Shown piece after piece: positions 26,199 through 34,039 of a stretch of DNA of 64,000 bases (within the stretch, counting starts at the first letter, position 1; each line of letters begins with the position of its first letter). Under the pieces are notes generated by a model. It saw nothing but the letters and a program-made list of their open reading frames with translations. It was not told where the DNA came from and did no database searches. The stretch comes from an uncultured Eubacteriales bacterium (lineage in GTDB: Bacteria > Bacillota > Clostridia > Christensenellales > CAG-917), in the NCBI GenBank assembly GCA_900545885.1, contig URAF01000012.1:11942-75941 (forward strand), read 5' to 3'. Made by a program: the position numbers and the translations under genes.

Positions 26199-26240
26199 GC
26201 ATTGTGGGAAAATCTAAACTTTTGGATTTTCCTACAATGC
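26199..26240. repeat. Near-perfect 16-base inverted repeat near the element's left end
   Basis: GCATTGTGGGAAAATC (26199-26214) pairs with GATTTTCCTACAATGC (26225-26240) at 15 of 16 positions around a 10-base loop. It could be a recombination or protein-binding site, or a transcription barrier between the element and the host gene. It lies about 85 bases inside the left border. No T-run makes it a standard terminator. Confidence 0.6.
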
Positions 26241-26306
26241 CAACTACGGCGGAATCCCTCCCACTCCTTATATCTTTCTGTATACATTGAATTTGTATTT
26301 AGTAAA

Positions 26307-26405
26307 ATGCAGACAACACCACGGATCGGCTTTTGGTTGGACAATTCCAACCAAACACCACAGCAGACAGCAGAAAACATTCTGAACGCTAGGAAGCCGG
26401 TATGA
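26307..26405 (+). other. Short possible coding remnant upstream of tet(W)
   Basis: An open stretch of about 32 codons starts at ATG 26307 (MQTTPRIGFWLDNSNQTPQQ, continuing to 26405). The pattern WLDNSNQTPQQTAENIL resembles the C-terminal end of small P-loop kinase-like proteins. There is no ribosome site and no upstream body, so it is either a truncated gene tail carried with the tet(W) unit or chance. Confidence 0.25.
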
Positions 26406-26444
26406 TTGTTACATATAAGGGGAAGAAAAATTTCTTTTAGGTAC

Positions 26445-26473
26445 TTGCTTTCCTAAAACTGATGTGATACAAT
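26445..26473 (+). promoter_or_regulatory. Promoter of tet(W)
   Basis: TTGCTT (26445-26450), 17 bases, TACAAT (26468-26473), upstream of the leader peptide. Confidence 0.7.
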
Positions 26474-26501
26474 GATTTAATCCAGAAAAGGAGTAAAAAA
26501 T

Positions 26502-26525
26502 ATGCGGCAAGGTATTCTTAAATAA
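26502..26525 (+). CDS. tet(W) leader peptide (7 codons)
   Basis: ATG at 26502 with AAAGGAGTAAAAAAT before it encodes MRQGILK and a stop. The same short peptide precedes other ribosomal-protection genes such as tet(M) on Tn916. Ribosome stalling or slow transit here is thought to let polymerase read through the downstream hairpin. Confidence 0.75.
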   Translation: MRQGILK

Positions 26526-26737
26526 AACTATAATCAAATAGTGGGAACAAAGGATTATGATAGCTCCTTTTGTAGGGGCTTAGTTTTTTGTACCCAATTT
26601 AAGAATACTTTTGCCTTATCAATTTTGACATATCCCCAAAAACAGCAATCACAAACAGGTGTATGCTGTATATGTGTATGTCCGCAACTTATAATCCCCA
26701 GTGGTAAAAGTATTTTACTGCTGGGGATTTTTATGCC
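26512..26737 (+). promoter_or_regulatory. Transcription attenuator of tet(W)
   Basis: GTATTCTTAAAT (26512-26523, inside the leader peptide) pairs perfectly with ATTTAAGAATAC (26597-26608). Further downstream AATCCCCAG and GGTAAAA pair with TTTTACtgCTGGGGATT (stem within 26693-26730), followed by TTTTTAT, forming an intrinsic terminator 35 bases before the gene. This arrangement is that of the tet(M) attenuation system. By analogy, tetracycline-slowed translation would disrupt the first stem and permit read-through. Confidence 0.78.
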
Positions 26738-26766
26738 CTTTGGGGCTGTAAAGGGAGGACAATCAC

Positions 26767-28686
26767 ATGAAAATAATCAATATTGGAATTCTTGCCCATG
26801 TAGACGCTGGAAAGACGACCTTGACGGAGAGCCTGCTATATGCCAGCGGAGCCATTTCAGAACCGGGGAGCGTCGAAAAAGGGACAACGAGGACGGACAC
26901 CATGTTTTTGGAGCGGCAGCGTGGGATTACCATTCAAGCGGCAGTCACTTCCTTCCAGTGGCACAGATGTAAAGTTAACATTGTGGATACGCCCGGCCAC
27001 ATGGATTTTTTGGCGGAGGTGTACCGCTCTTTGGCTGTTTTAGATGGGGCCATCTTGGTGATCTCCGCTAAAGATGGCGTGCAGGCCCAGACCCGTATTC
27101 TGTTCCATGCCCTGCGGAAAATGAACATTCCCACCGTTATCTTTATCAACAAGATCGACCAGGCTGGCGTTGATTTGCAGAGCGTGGTTCAGTCTGTTCG
27201 GGATAAGCTCTCCGCCGATATTATCATCAAGCAGACGGTGTCGCTGTCCCCGGAAATAGTCCTGGAGGAAAATACCGACATAGAAGCATGGGATGCGGTC
27301 ATCGAAAATAACGATGAATTATTGGAAAAGTATATCGCAGGAGAACCAATCAGCCGGGAAAAACTTGCGCGGGAGGAACAGCAGCGGGTTCAAGACGCCT
27401 CCCTGTTCCCAGTCTATCATGGCAGCGCCAAAAATGGCCTTGGCATTCAACCGTTGATGGATGCGGTGACAGGGCTGTTCCAACCGATTGGGGAACAGGG
27501 GGGCGCCGCCCTATGCGGCAGCGTTTTCAAGGTTGAGTACACCGATTGCGGCCAGCGGCGTGTCTATCTACGGTTATACAGCGGAACGCTGCGCCTGCGG
27601 GATACGGTGGCCCTGGCCGGGAGAGAAAAGCTGAAAATCACAGAGATGCGTATTCCATCCAAAGGGGAAATTGTTCGGACAGACACCGCTTATCAGGGTG
27701 AAATTGTTATCCTTCCCAGCGACAGCGTGAGGTTAAACGATGTATTAGGGGACCAAACCCGGCTCCCTCGTAAAAGGTGGCGCGAGGACCCCCTCCCCAT
27801 GCTGCGGACGACGATTGCGCCGAAAACGGCAGCGCAAAGAGAACGGCTGCTGGACGCTCTTACGCAACTTGCGGATACTGACCCGCTTTTGCGTTGCGAA
27901 GTGGATTCCATCACCCATGAGATCATTCTTTCTTTTTTGGGCCGGGTGCAGTTGGAGGTTGTTTCCGCTTTGCTGTCGGAAAAATACAAGCTTGAAACAG
28001 TGGTAAAGGAACCCTCCGTCATTTATATGGAGCGGCCGCTCAAAGCAGCCAGCCACACCATCCATATCGAGGTGCCGCCCAACCCGTTTTGGGCATCCAT
28101 AGGACTGTCTGTTACACCACTCTCGCTTGGCTCCGGTGTACAATACGAGAGCCGGGTTTCGCTGGGATACTTGAACCAGAGTTTTCAAAACGCTGTCAGG
28201 GATGGTATCCGTTACGGGCTGGAGCAGGGCTTGTTCGGCTGGAACGTAACGGACTGTAAGATTTGCTTTGAATACGGGCTTTATTACAGTCCGGTCAGCA
28301 CGCCGGCGGACTTCCGCTCATTGGCCCCGATTGTATTGGAACAGGCATTGAAGGAATCGGGGACGCAGCTGCTGGAACCTTATCTCTCCTTCATCCTCTA
28401 TGCGCCCCAGGAATACCTTTCCAGGGCTTATCATGATGCACCGAAATACTGTGCCACCATCGAAACGGCCCAGGTAAAAAAGGATGAAGTTGTCTTTACT
28501 GGCGAGATTCCCGCCCGCTGTATACAGGCATACCGTACTGATCTGGCCTTTTACACCAACGGGCGGAGCGTATGCCTTACAGAGCTGAAAGGATATCAGG
28601 CCGCTGTCGGTCAGCCGGTCATCCAGCCCCGCCGTCCAAACAGCCGCCTGGACAAGGTGCGCCATATGTTTCAGAAGGTAATGTAA
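26767..28686 (+). CDS. tet(W): Ribosomal protection protein Tet(W), tetracycline resistance
   Basis: The 639-residue translational GTPase resembles EF-G and releases tetracycline from the ribosome. G1 is AHVDAGKTTLTE (residues 10-21), G3 is VDTPGHMDF, and G4 is NKIDQAG. Length and sequence agree with Tet(W) throughout, with no internal frameshift or obvious mosaic joint that I can see, although mosaics with tet(O) or tet(32) can only be excluded by alignment. GGGAGG precedes ATG 26767. It is the resistance cargo of the element. Confidence 0.95.
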   Translation: MKIINIGILAHVDAGKTTLTESLLYASGAISEPGSVEKGTTRTDTMFLERQRGITIQAAVTSFQWHRCKVNIVDTPGHMDFLAEVYRSLAVLDGAILVISAKDGVQAQTRILFHALRKMNIPTVIFINKIDQAGVDLQSVVQSVRDKLSADIIIKQTVSLSPEIVLEENTDIEAWDAVIENNDELLEKYIAGEPISREKLAREEQQRVQDASLFPVYHGSAKNGLGIQPLMDAVTGLFQPIGEQGGAALCGSVFKVEYTDCGQRRVYLRLYSGTLRLRDTVALAGREKLKITEMRIPSKGEIVRTDTAYQGEIVILPSDSVRLNDVLGDQTRLPRKRWREDPLPMLRTTIAPKTAAQRERLLDALTQLADTDPLLRCEVDSITHEIILSFLGRVQLEVVSALLSEKYKLETVVKEPSVIYMERPLKAASHTIHIEVPPNPFWASIGLSVTPLSLGSGVQYESRVSLGYLNQSFQNAVRDGIRYGLEQGLFGWNVTDCKICFEYGLYYSPVSTPADFRSLAPIVLEQALKESGTQLLEPYLSFILYAPQEYLSRAYHDAPKYCATIETAQVKKDEVVFTGEIPARCIQAYRTDLAFYTNGRSVCLTELKGYQAAVGQPVIQPRRPNSRLDKVRHMFQKVM

Positions 28687-28736
28687 AGATACATAATCGT
28701 CAAGACGGCAACAATCAGAAGTTATGGAGGGTAACA

Positions 28737-29504
28737 ATGGAATATAGTAAGGAAGATTTAATGGAAGCAAAAAAGCAAATTTGGGGAGTGGGAGAGAACA
28801 TGGGAACAGAGGAAAGTAAAAAAATCTGGGAGGAGAACGCACAATTTTGGGATAATGCAATGGGTGACGAATCTAATGAATTTCACAGAGAGGTAGTGCG
28901 TCCCAAAGTAACGGAACTTCTATCTCCTAATCCTGCGGATTACATTTTGGATATTGCGTGTGGCAATGGAAATTATTCTTCGTATCTTGCACAAAGAGGC
29001 GCTTCGGTTGTCGCTTTTGATTACAGCAAAAAAATGATAGAATTGGCTAAAAGACGGCAATCACAATATGCAAAACAAATTGAATTTTGTGTGGCGGATG
29101 CGACCGATAGAAAAAGTATATTAGAATTAAAAAGAAATCGAGCCTTTACGAAAGCAGTTTCTAATATGGCAATTATGGATATTACGGATATTGAACCACT
29201 TCTTATGGCTGTTTATGAACTGTTGCAGGAAAGCGGAATTTTTGTCTTTGCAACGCAACACCCTTGTTTTGTCACGTTGACTGAAAAATATATGACACCG
29301 CACAGTTACTATGATATAGCGATTGAAGGGCAACCGAAAGAGCAGATTTATTATCATCGTTCCATACAAGATATTTTTAACCTTTGTTTTAGAGCTGGAT
29401 TTGTCATTGATGGATTTTATGAAGAATGTTTTAAAACCAACAAAGAAATTCCTATGGTAATGATAGTAAGGCTTAAGAAGGTAAAACGTGATAGCTTAAA
29501 ATAA
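28737..29504 (+). CDS. Class I SAM-dependent methyltransferase with chimeric N-terminus
   Basis: The 255-residue reading has motif I ILDIACGNGNYSSYLAQRGA, then VVAFDYSKKMIELAKRR and an NMAIMDI motif, as in small-molecule methyltransferases. The first 15 residues (MEYSKEDLMEAKKQI) match the start of the separate 66-residue protein at 35352, not a methyltransferase. The native start is probably ATG 28800 (MGTEESKKIWEENAQFWDNA). Both have ribosome-site-like sequence upstream. The gene is noticeably AT-richer than its neighbours, indicating separate acquisition. It lies 50 bases after tet(W). Its substrate is unknown, and modification of a drug or of rRNA is only a guess. Confidence 0.82.
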   Translation: MEYSKEDLMEAKKQIWGVGENMGTEESKKIWEENAQFWDNAMGDESNEFHREVVRPKVTELLSPNPADYILDIACGNGNYSSYLAQRGASVVAFDYSKKMIELAKRRQSQYAKQIEFCVADATDRKSILELKRNRAFTKAVSNMAIMDITDIEPLLMAVYELLQESGIFVFATQHPCFVTLTEKYMTPHSYYDIAIEGQPKEQIYYHRSIQDIFNLCFRAGFVIDGFYEECFKTNKEIPMVMIVRLKKVKRDSLK

Positions 29505-29675
29505 ATTCAAGTTTGTCGGGTAAATAGCAAACCCAGCCGAGCCAGTCAACGGTCAAGATGAACGGCGCATATGCGCAGCCGTTGACAGCCCCGCCCGCCT
29601 TTGCTGGTAGGCAATCAAGGGGCGACAGCAAGAAGTGCCACCGCCCCGCACTATTATTCAGAAAGGGGAATTTCC

Positions 29676-30098
29676 ATGACCGACCAGATAGCCTATCAAG
29701 AATATATCCAGCGCAGGTACAACGCCTTTTGCAAGACTGTTATCCGCTGTGCCGCCTTGGACAAGATTTTGAAGCTTAAACGGCAATGGGAACGGCAAGT
29801 TTCCCTTGACTATCTGATGAACGAGAAGTTTGTCCAGTTTGCCGCGTCGGAGCCGGACGAGGAATACCCATTTACCGTCTGCGGTCAGACCGTCCTGCTC
29901 TGCAACGCCGCCCTTGCCGACGCGATCTCTGTTTTGCCGGAGCAGACGCGGGAAGAAATCCTGCGCTATTACTTTCTGCGCCAGCCGCAGCGCGTGATCG
30001 GCGCGTGTATTGGCCGGTCACGCAGCACAGCGGGGCGGCATATCCAGCTTGCCTTGCAGCGGCTACGCGAAGAAATGGGGGTGAGCCGGTATGAGTAG
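29676..30098 (+). CDS. Sigma-70-like regulatory protein of the mobile element
   Basis: The 140-residue protein ends in a region-4-like helix-turn-helix: LPEQTREEILRYYFLRQPQRVIGACIGRSRSTAGRH. Such short sigma-like proteins precede mobilisation genes in many clostridial transposons and are thought to control them. The ATG at 29676 has AAAGGGG at good spacing. The longer frame from 29601 lacks one. It overlaps the next gene by eight bases, suggesting coupled translation. Confidence 0.8.
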   Translation: MTDQIAYQEYIQRRYNAFCKTVIRCAALDKILKLKRQWERQVSLDYLMNEKFVQFAASEPDEEYPFTVCGQTVLLCNAALADAISVLPEQTREEILRYYFLRQPQRVIGACIGRSRSTAGRHIQLALQRLREEMGVSRYE

Positions 30099-30303
30099 AC
30101 TTCTCCCCTATGAAACAATCCTCAAAGCCCGTGAGGGCGACCCAGAAGCCGTGAACGCTGTCCTGCTCCACTACGCCGGATATATCCGCTATTTCTCAAA
30201 AGTGAACGGGCAGGTCAACGCCGAGGTGGAGGACTATGTAAAGCAGCGGTTAATTGACTGTCAATTCAAGTTCCGGCTTGACGAACCACCGGACAAGTCA
30301 TAA
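30091..30303 (+). CDS. Small helix-turn-helix domain protein (HTH_16 type)
   Basis: The 70-residue protein reads MSRLLPYETILKAREGDPEAVNAVLLHYAG and ends RLIDCQFKFRLDE. This matches the small HTH domain proteins paired with the sigma-like gene in Tn916- and Tn4451-type elements (ORF7/ORF8-like pairs). It overlaps the sigma-like gene, with GGGGTGAG as ribosome site. Probably a regulator of excision or transfer. Confidence 0.78.
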   Translation: MSRLLPYETILKAREGDPEAVNAVLLHYAGYIRYFSKVNGQVNAEVEDYVKQRLIDCQFKFRLDEPPDKS

Positions 30304-30340
30304 AAACTGAATACCAGCCGCCACCGACGCGGCCAGCGAA

Positions 30341-30377
30341 AGCAGTAAGTCTTGAAAAAGATTTACTGCTTTTTTTG
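30341..30377 (+). terminator. Intrinsic terminator after the regulatory gene pair
   Basis: AGCAGTAA (30341-30348) pairs with TTACTGCT (30363-30370) and a run of T follows. It separates the regulatory and mobilisation modules. Confidence 0.75.
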
Positions 30378-30599
30378 TTGTCCGGCTCCGCTCCCGGCCA
30401 TTTTGCCCCCTGCCGGTTGTAGTAGTAAGCGAGGAGGGAATTTTTCTGCCCTGGTGTTTGGCATTTGGAGCATTTACCCGTAGTAGAGGGCAAAGAGAAA
30501 GGATTTCTCCAACACCGGGTAGAAACCACTGCGTCCGGTGTCATTTTAGCGAAAGCGGGCAGGAATGCCCTTTACAGGATTAGTAGTAGCAGAAAAAGA

Positions 30600-30790
30600 G
30601 AAACAAACTTTTGTGGTTGCAGTTTTCCAAAAAAGTGGCGGACGGAAGTGAGAGAAAGTTTGCAGTCACGGAGAGCAAGTTTCTACCACGGTGCCAAAAT
30701 CCGCAATTCTGCAGTTTTGCCCCTCGCGGGAAACTTGTTGGGGAGTGCCTTCCCCAAACCCTGCTCATGCGCCCTTACGGGCGAGAAAGG
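30600..30790. other. Probable origin-of-transfer (oriT) region
   Basis: This non-coding stretch lies just before mobC, where oriT is usually found. It holds CAAGTTTC (30676-30683) and GAAACTTG (30730-30737) as a distant inverted repeat, the hairpin GGGGA-N6-TCCCC (30740-30755), and CGCCC-N4-GGGCG (about 30770-30783). The rest of 30378-30600 shows no gene. The nick site is not identifiable by eye. Confidence 0.5.
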
Positions 30791-30800
30791 AGGTCACACC

Positions 30801-31199
30801 ATGCGAAAGAAATACAACACGCCCCACCGCAGCCGCGTTGTGAAAACCCGGCTGTCCGAAGATGAGTATGCCGACTTCACAGCGCGGCTTGCGCCCTATG
30901 GTATCAGCCAGTCCGAATTTCTCCGGCAGGCGATACGGCGGGCGACCATACGCCCGGTTGTCCATGTGTCGTCGGTCAATGACGAGTTGCTTTCCGCTGT
31001 CGGGAAGCTGACAGCCGAGTACGGCAGGATCGGCGGCAACCTCAATCAGATTGCCCGGTATCTGAACGAATACGGCGTACCCTACAACACCCTTTCCGGC
31101 GAGGTACGCGCCGCCATATCCGACCTTGCCGTCCTCAAGTATGAAGTCCTCAAGAAAGTAGGTGACGCGGTTGGCAACACTCAAGCATATCAACTCTAA
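30801..31199 (+). CDS. mobC: MobC-like relaxosome accessory protein
   Basis: The 132-residue protein has a ribbon-helix-helix-like N-terminus (RVVKTRLSEDEYADFTARLAPYGISQSEFLRQAI) and the C-terminal block GRIGGNLNQIARYLNEYG characteristic of MobC proteins, which bind oriT and help the relaxase. ATG 30801 follows AAAGGAGG. Overlaps the relaxase by 38 bases. Confidence 0.88.
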   Translation: MRKKYNTPHRSRVVKTRLSEDEYADFTARLAPYGISQSEFLRQAIRRATIRPVVHVSSVNDELLSAVGKLTAEYGRIGGNLNQIARYLNEYGVPYNTLSGEVRAAISDLAVLKYEVLKKVGDAVGNTQAYQL

Positions 31200-32796
31200 A
31201 AACGCCGACTACGGAGCCGCCGAGCAATATCTTCTCTTTGAGCATGACGAGTTTACCATGAAGCCCGTCCTTGATGAAACCGGCAGGCTTATCCCCCGCG
31301 AGGACTACCGGCTGTCCACGCTGAACTGCGACGGGGAGGATTTTGCCGTTGCGTGTATGCGGGCCAATCTCCGCTATCAGAAAAACCAGCGGCGGGAAGA
31401 TGTGAAAAGCCACCACTACATCATCAGCTTTGACCCGCGGGACGGGCCGGACAACGGCCTGACCGTAGACCGGGCGCAGGCGTTGGGGGAACAATTCTGT
31501 AAAGAGCATTTTCCCGGCCACCAGGCCCTTGTCTGCACCCACCCGGACGGGCATAACCACAGCGGCAACATTCATGTGCATATCGTCATAAACAGCCTGC
31601 GGATTGAGGAAGTGCCGTTCCTGCCCTACATGGACAGGCCGGCCGATACGAAAGTCGGCTGCAAGCACCGATGTACCGACGCTGCCCTGCGCTACTTCAA
31701 ATCCGAAGTCATGGAGATGTGCCACCGGGAGGGGCTTTATCAAATCGACCTCTTGAACGGCAGCAAGAACCGCGTCACCGACCGGGAGTATTGGGCGCAG
31801 AAAAAGGGACAGGCCGCGCTGGACAAGCAGAACGCCCCCATGATTGCCGATAGTATCACGCCCCGGCAGACCAAGTTTGAAACGAACAAGGAGAAGCTGC
31901 GGCAGACCCTACGGAAAGCCCTTGCCACCGCCGCCAGCTTTGACGAGTTTTCCTCTCTGTTGCTGCAGGAGGGTGTGACCGTCAAGGAGAGCCGGGGGCG
32001 GCTTTCCTACCTCACGCCGGACAGGACAAAGCCAATTACCGCCCGGAAGCTGGGCGACGATTTTGACCGCGCCGCTGTCTTTGCCGTTTTAGAGCAAAAC
32101 GCCGCCAGAGCAGCCGAAGCGCCAGCCAGATCCCCCGATCCCCCACGCACCATAAAAGACCGCTTGCAGGTTGCCAGAGCCGAGATAGCCGCCCCGAAAC
32201 AGGACGGAGTGCAGCGGCTTGTGGACATTGAGCAGAAAATGGCCGAGGGCAAAGGCCGGGGCTATGAACGCTGGGCGAAGATACACAATCTGAAGCAGGC
32301 CGCCAAAACGCTGTCCGTCTACCAGCAATACGGCTTTACTTCCCCGGAGCAGTTAGAAGCCGCCGTTGACACCGCCTATCAGAAAATGCGCCAGACCAGC
32401 GGCGAACTGAAAGCACTGGAAACGAAGCTGCAAGGGAAAAAGAAGTTGCAGCGGCAGGTGTTGGCCTACGCCCAGACCAAGGCCGCCCGCGACGGGCTGC
32501 GGGCACAGAAATCCGAGAAAGCCCGCGCCGCATACCGGCAGGCCCATGAGAGCGATTTTATCATAGCCGACGCAGCAGCCCGGTATTTCAAGGCGCATGG
32601 CATTACCAAGCTGCCCGCCCGGAAAGCGTTGCAGGCCGAGATCGAGCAGCTTATCTCCGAGAAAGACGGCCTGTATAACACCTATCACGAACAGAAACAG
32701 CGGTTCAAGGAGTTGCAGACCGTCAAGCGGAACATCGACCAGATTTTGCGCCGGGACGAGCCGCACCGCAGAAAGGAGCAGAGCCATGAGCGATAA
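31162..32796 (+). CDS. Relaxase (MobA/VirD2-type mobilization nuclease)
   Basis: The 544-residue DNA transesterase nicks oriT and pilots the strand. The N-terminus ATLKHINSKNADYGAAEQYL carries candidate catalytic tyrosines. The metal motif is HPDGHNHSGNIHVHIVIN (three-His cluster). C-terminal residues about 340-540 are helical and charged. The reading can begin at GTG 31162, but TTG 31171, giving (M)ATLKHINSKN, has AGGTGA at proper spacing and fits relatives as I know them. It overlaps mobC and the downstream Cys-rich gene. Confidence 0.9.
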   Translation: MTRLATLKHINSKNADYGAAEQYLLFEHDEFTMKPVLDETGRLIPREDYRLSTLNCDGEDFAVACMRANLRYQKNQRREDVKSHHYIISFDPRDGPDNGLTVDRAQALGEQFCKEHFPGHQALVCTHPDGHNHSGNIHVHIVINSLRIEEVPFLPYMDRPADTKVGCKHRCTDAALRYFKSEVMEMCHREGLYQIDLLNGSKNRVTDREYWAQKKGQAALDKQNAPMIADSITPRQTKFETNKEKLRQTLRKALATAASFDEFSSLLLQEGVTVKESRGRLSYLTPDRTKPITARKLGDDFDRAAVFAVLEQNAARAAEAPARSPDPPRTIKDRLQVARAEIAAPKQDGVQRLVDIEQKMAEGKGRGYERWAKIHNLKQAAKTLSVYQQYGFTSPEQLEAAVDTAYQKMRQTSGELKALETKLQGKKKLQRQVLAYAQTKAARDGLRAQKSEKARAAYRQAHESDFIIADAAARYFKAHGITKLPARKALQAEIEQLISEKDGLYNTYHEQKQRFKELQTVKRNIDQILRRDEPHRRKEQSHER

Positions 32797-33172
32797 CCTG
32801 CCCCACATGGACTACCGCCAGCACCGGCGGGCGCGGCGGCTGGTACATGAGTGCTGTAACTACGATGAGGGGAACTGCCTGCTATTGGACGACGGGGAGC
32901 CTTGCGTGTGCGTCCAGAGCATTTCCTTTTCCCTCATGTGCCACTGGTTCCGTGTGGCTGTCCTGCCCCTTGACGGGGAGCTGGCCGCAGCCCTCTTGTG
33001 CCGGGGAAGCCGGAAACGGTGTGCCGTCTGCGGGGCGGCCTTTGTCCCCAAATCCAACCGGGGAAAATACTGCCCCGACTGCGCCGGGCGCATGAAGAAA
33101 ATCAAAGCCGCCGAGAGAAAGCGGAAACAAAGGCAGAGATGTCACGCTTTAGAGCCTTTCAAACCCGCATAA
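32786..33172 (+). CDS. Cysteine-rich VLP-domain protein of the mobile element
   Basis: The 128-residue protein contains LVHECCNYDEGNCLLLDDGEPC near the N-terminus and a zinc-ribbon-like CAVCGAAFVPKSNRGKYCPDC, followed by a basic tail (KKIKAAERKRKQRQR). It matches the cysteine-rich VLP family seen beside relaxases in clostridial elements. Function unknown, probably nucleic-acid binding. ATG 32786 overlaps the relaxase end by 11 bases with AAAGGAG before it. Confidence 0.82.
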   Translation: MSDNLPHMDYRQHRRARRLVHECCNYDEGNCLLLDDGEPCVCVQSISFSLMCHWFRVAVLPLDGELAAALLCRGSRKRCAVCGAAFVPKSNRGKYCPDCAGRMKKIKAAERKRKQRQRCHALEPFKPA

Positions 33173-33244
33173 ATCAAGGCTTTTTTCGTGGGTGTCAAAG
33201 GGTACGCGATACATTTATCCTTTTCCCCCGGAAACGGCGTTTTA

Positions 33245-34039
33245 ATGCGTGACAATACGCCAAAATCAACCCGAACACAGGGAGGTGATCCTATCGCTGA
33301 TTATATCAGGGCAGACACGCGGCTGCCCGCCTATCTGCCGTATCCCCGTTTCCTGCTGAAAATGGAGATTTCACAGACCGCCAAGCTGCTGTATTCGCTG
33401 CTGTTAGACCGTTCCACCCTCTCCCAGAAAAACAAGTGGCTGGACGACGAGGGCAGGATTTATATTATCTATCCCATCGCGGAGATAGCAGAAATACTGG
33501 ATAAAGGCAGCACCACCATCAAGGGGGCGCTTAATGAACTGGACACGGCGGGGCTGTTGGAACGGGAACGGGGCGGCTTCTCCGCACCGAACCGGCTTTA
33601 TGTCAAAGTACCGCCAGTGCCACAGGTACAGTTTTCAGACCAACTGATGGCCGGAAGTCCGCCCCTCATAGAGCCGGAAAACCGTCCTACTGATGGTCAG
33701 AAAACCGACCTTATGATGGTCGGAAAACCGTCCCCTAACCAAACTACTATAAACAACCTTACAGAGAGCCAAACAAAGGGAGTGAGTGGGGGGCCGTCCG
33801 CGCCCTATGGCCGATATGGAAATATTTTTCTGTCACAGACCGAATACGACGAGTTGCAGGCAGAGTACCCTGACAGGCTGGAACGGTTCATCGAGGAAAT
33901 GAGCCGCTACCTTGCCGCCAACGGGAAAAGCTACCAGAACTATGCCGCCGCCCTGCGGATATGGGCGGGGAACGACAAAAAGGAAGCCCCTAAAAAGGGC
34001 ATACCAGACTACTCATGCAAGGAGGGCGAGAGTTTATGA
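33245..34039 (+). CDS. Replication initiator RepA-family protein
   Basis: As read from ATG 33245 the product has 264 residues. The RepA N-terminal domain is YIRADTRLPAYLPYPRFLLKM, followed by a winged helix (AEIAEILDKGSTTIKGALNELDTAGLLERER). The ATG lacks a ribosome site. A strong GGAGGTGAT (33281-33289) lies seven bases before an in-frame ATC at 33293 that directly precedes ADYIRAD, so initiation may occur at that non-standard codon. It probably replicates the excised circle. It overlaps the ATPase start by four bases. Confidence 0.85.
   Translation: MRDNTPKSTRTQGGDPIADYIRADTRLPAYLPYPRFLLKMEISQTAKLLYSLLLDRSTLSQKNKWLDDEGRIYIIYPIAEIAEILDKGSTTIKGALNELDTAGLLERERGGFSAPNRLYVKVPPVPQVQFSDQLMAGSPPLIEPENRPTDGQKTDLMMVGKPSPNQTTINNLTESQTKGVSGGPSAPYGRYGNIFLSQTEYDELQAEYPDRLERFIEEMSRYLAANGKSYQNYAAALRIWAGNDKKEAPKKGIPDYSCKEGESL

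Noticed and set aside
25957..26202. Frame beginning MLIFWSLVRNSVVLAVYLL that looks like a membrane signal for the LRR gene, suggesting a frameshift
   Set aside because: The sequence upstream of 26114 belongs to the mobile element. The true signal peptide of the LRR protein is at 37707, and the joined frame needs no frameshift.
28572..28736. Extension of the methyltransferase frame upstream to 28572
   Set aside because: It overlaps the end of tet(W) in another frame and has no ribosome site; starts at 28737 or 28800 are supported instead.
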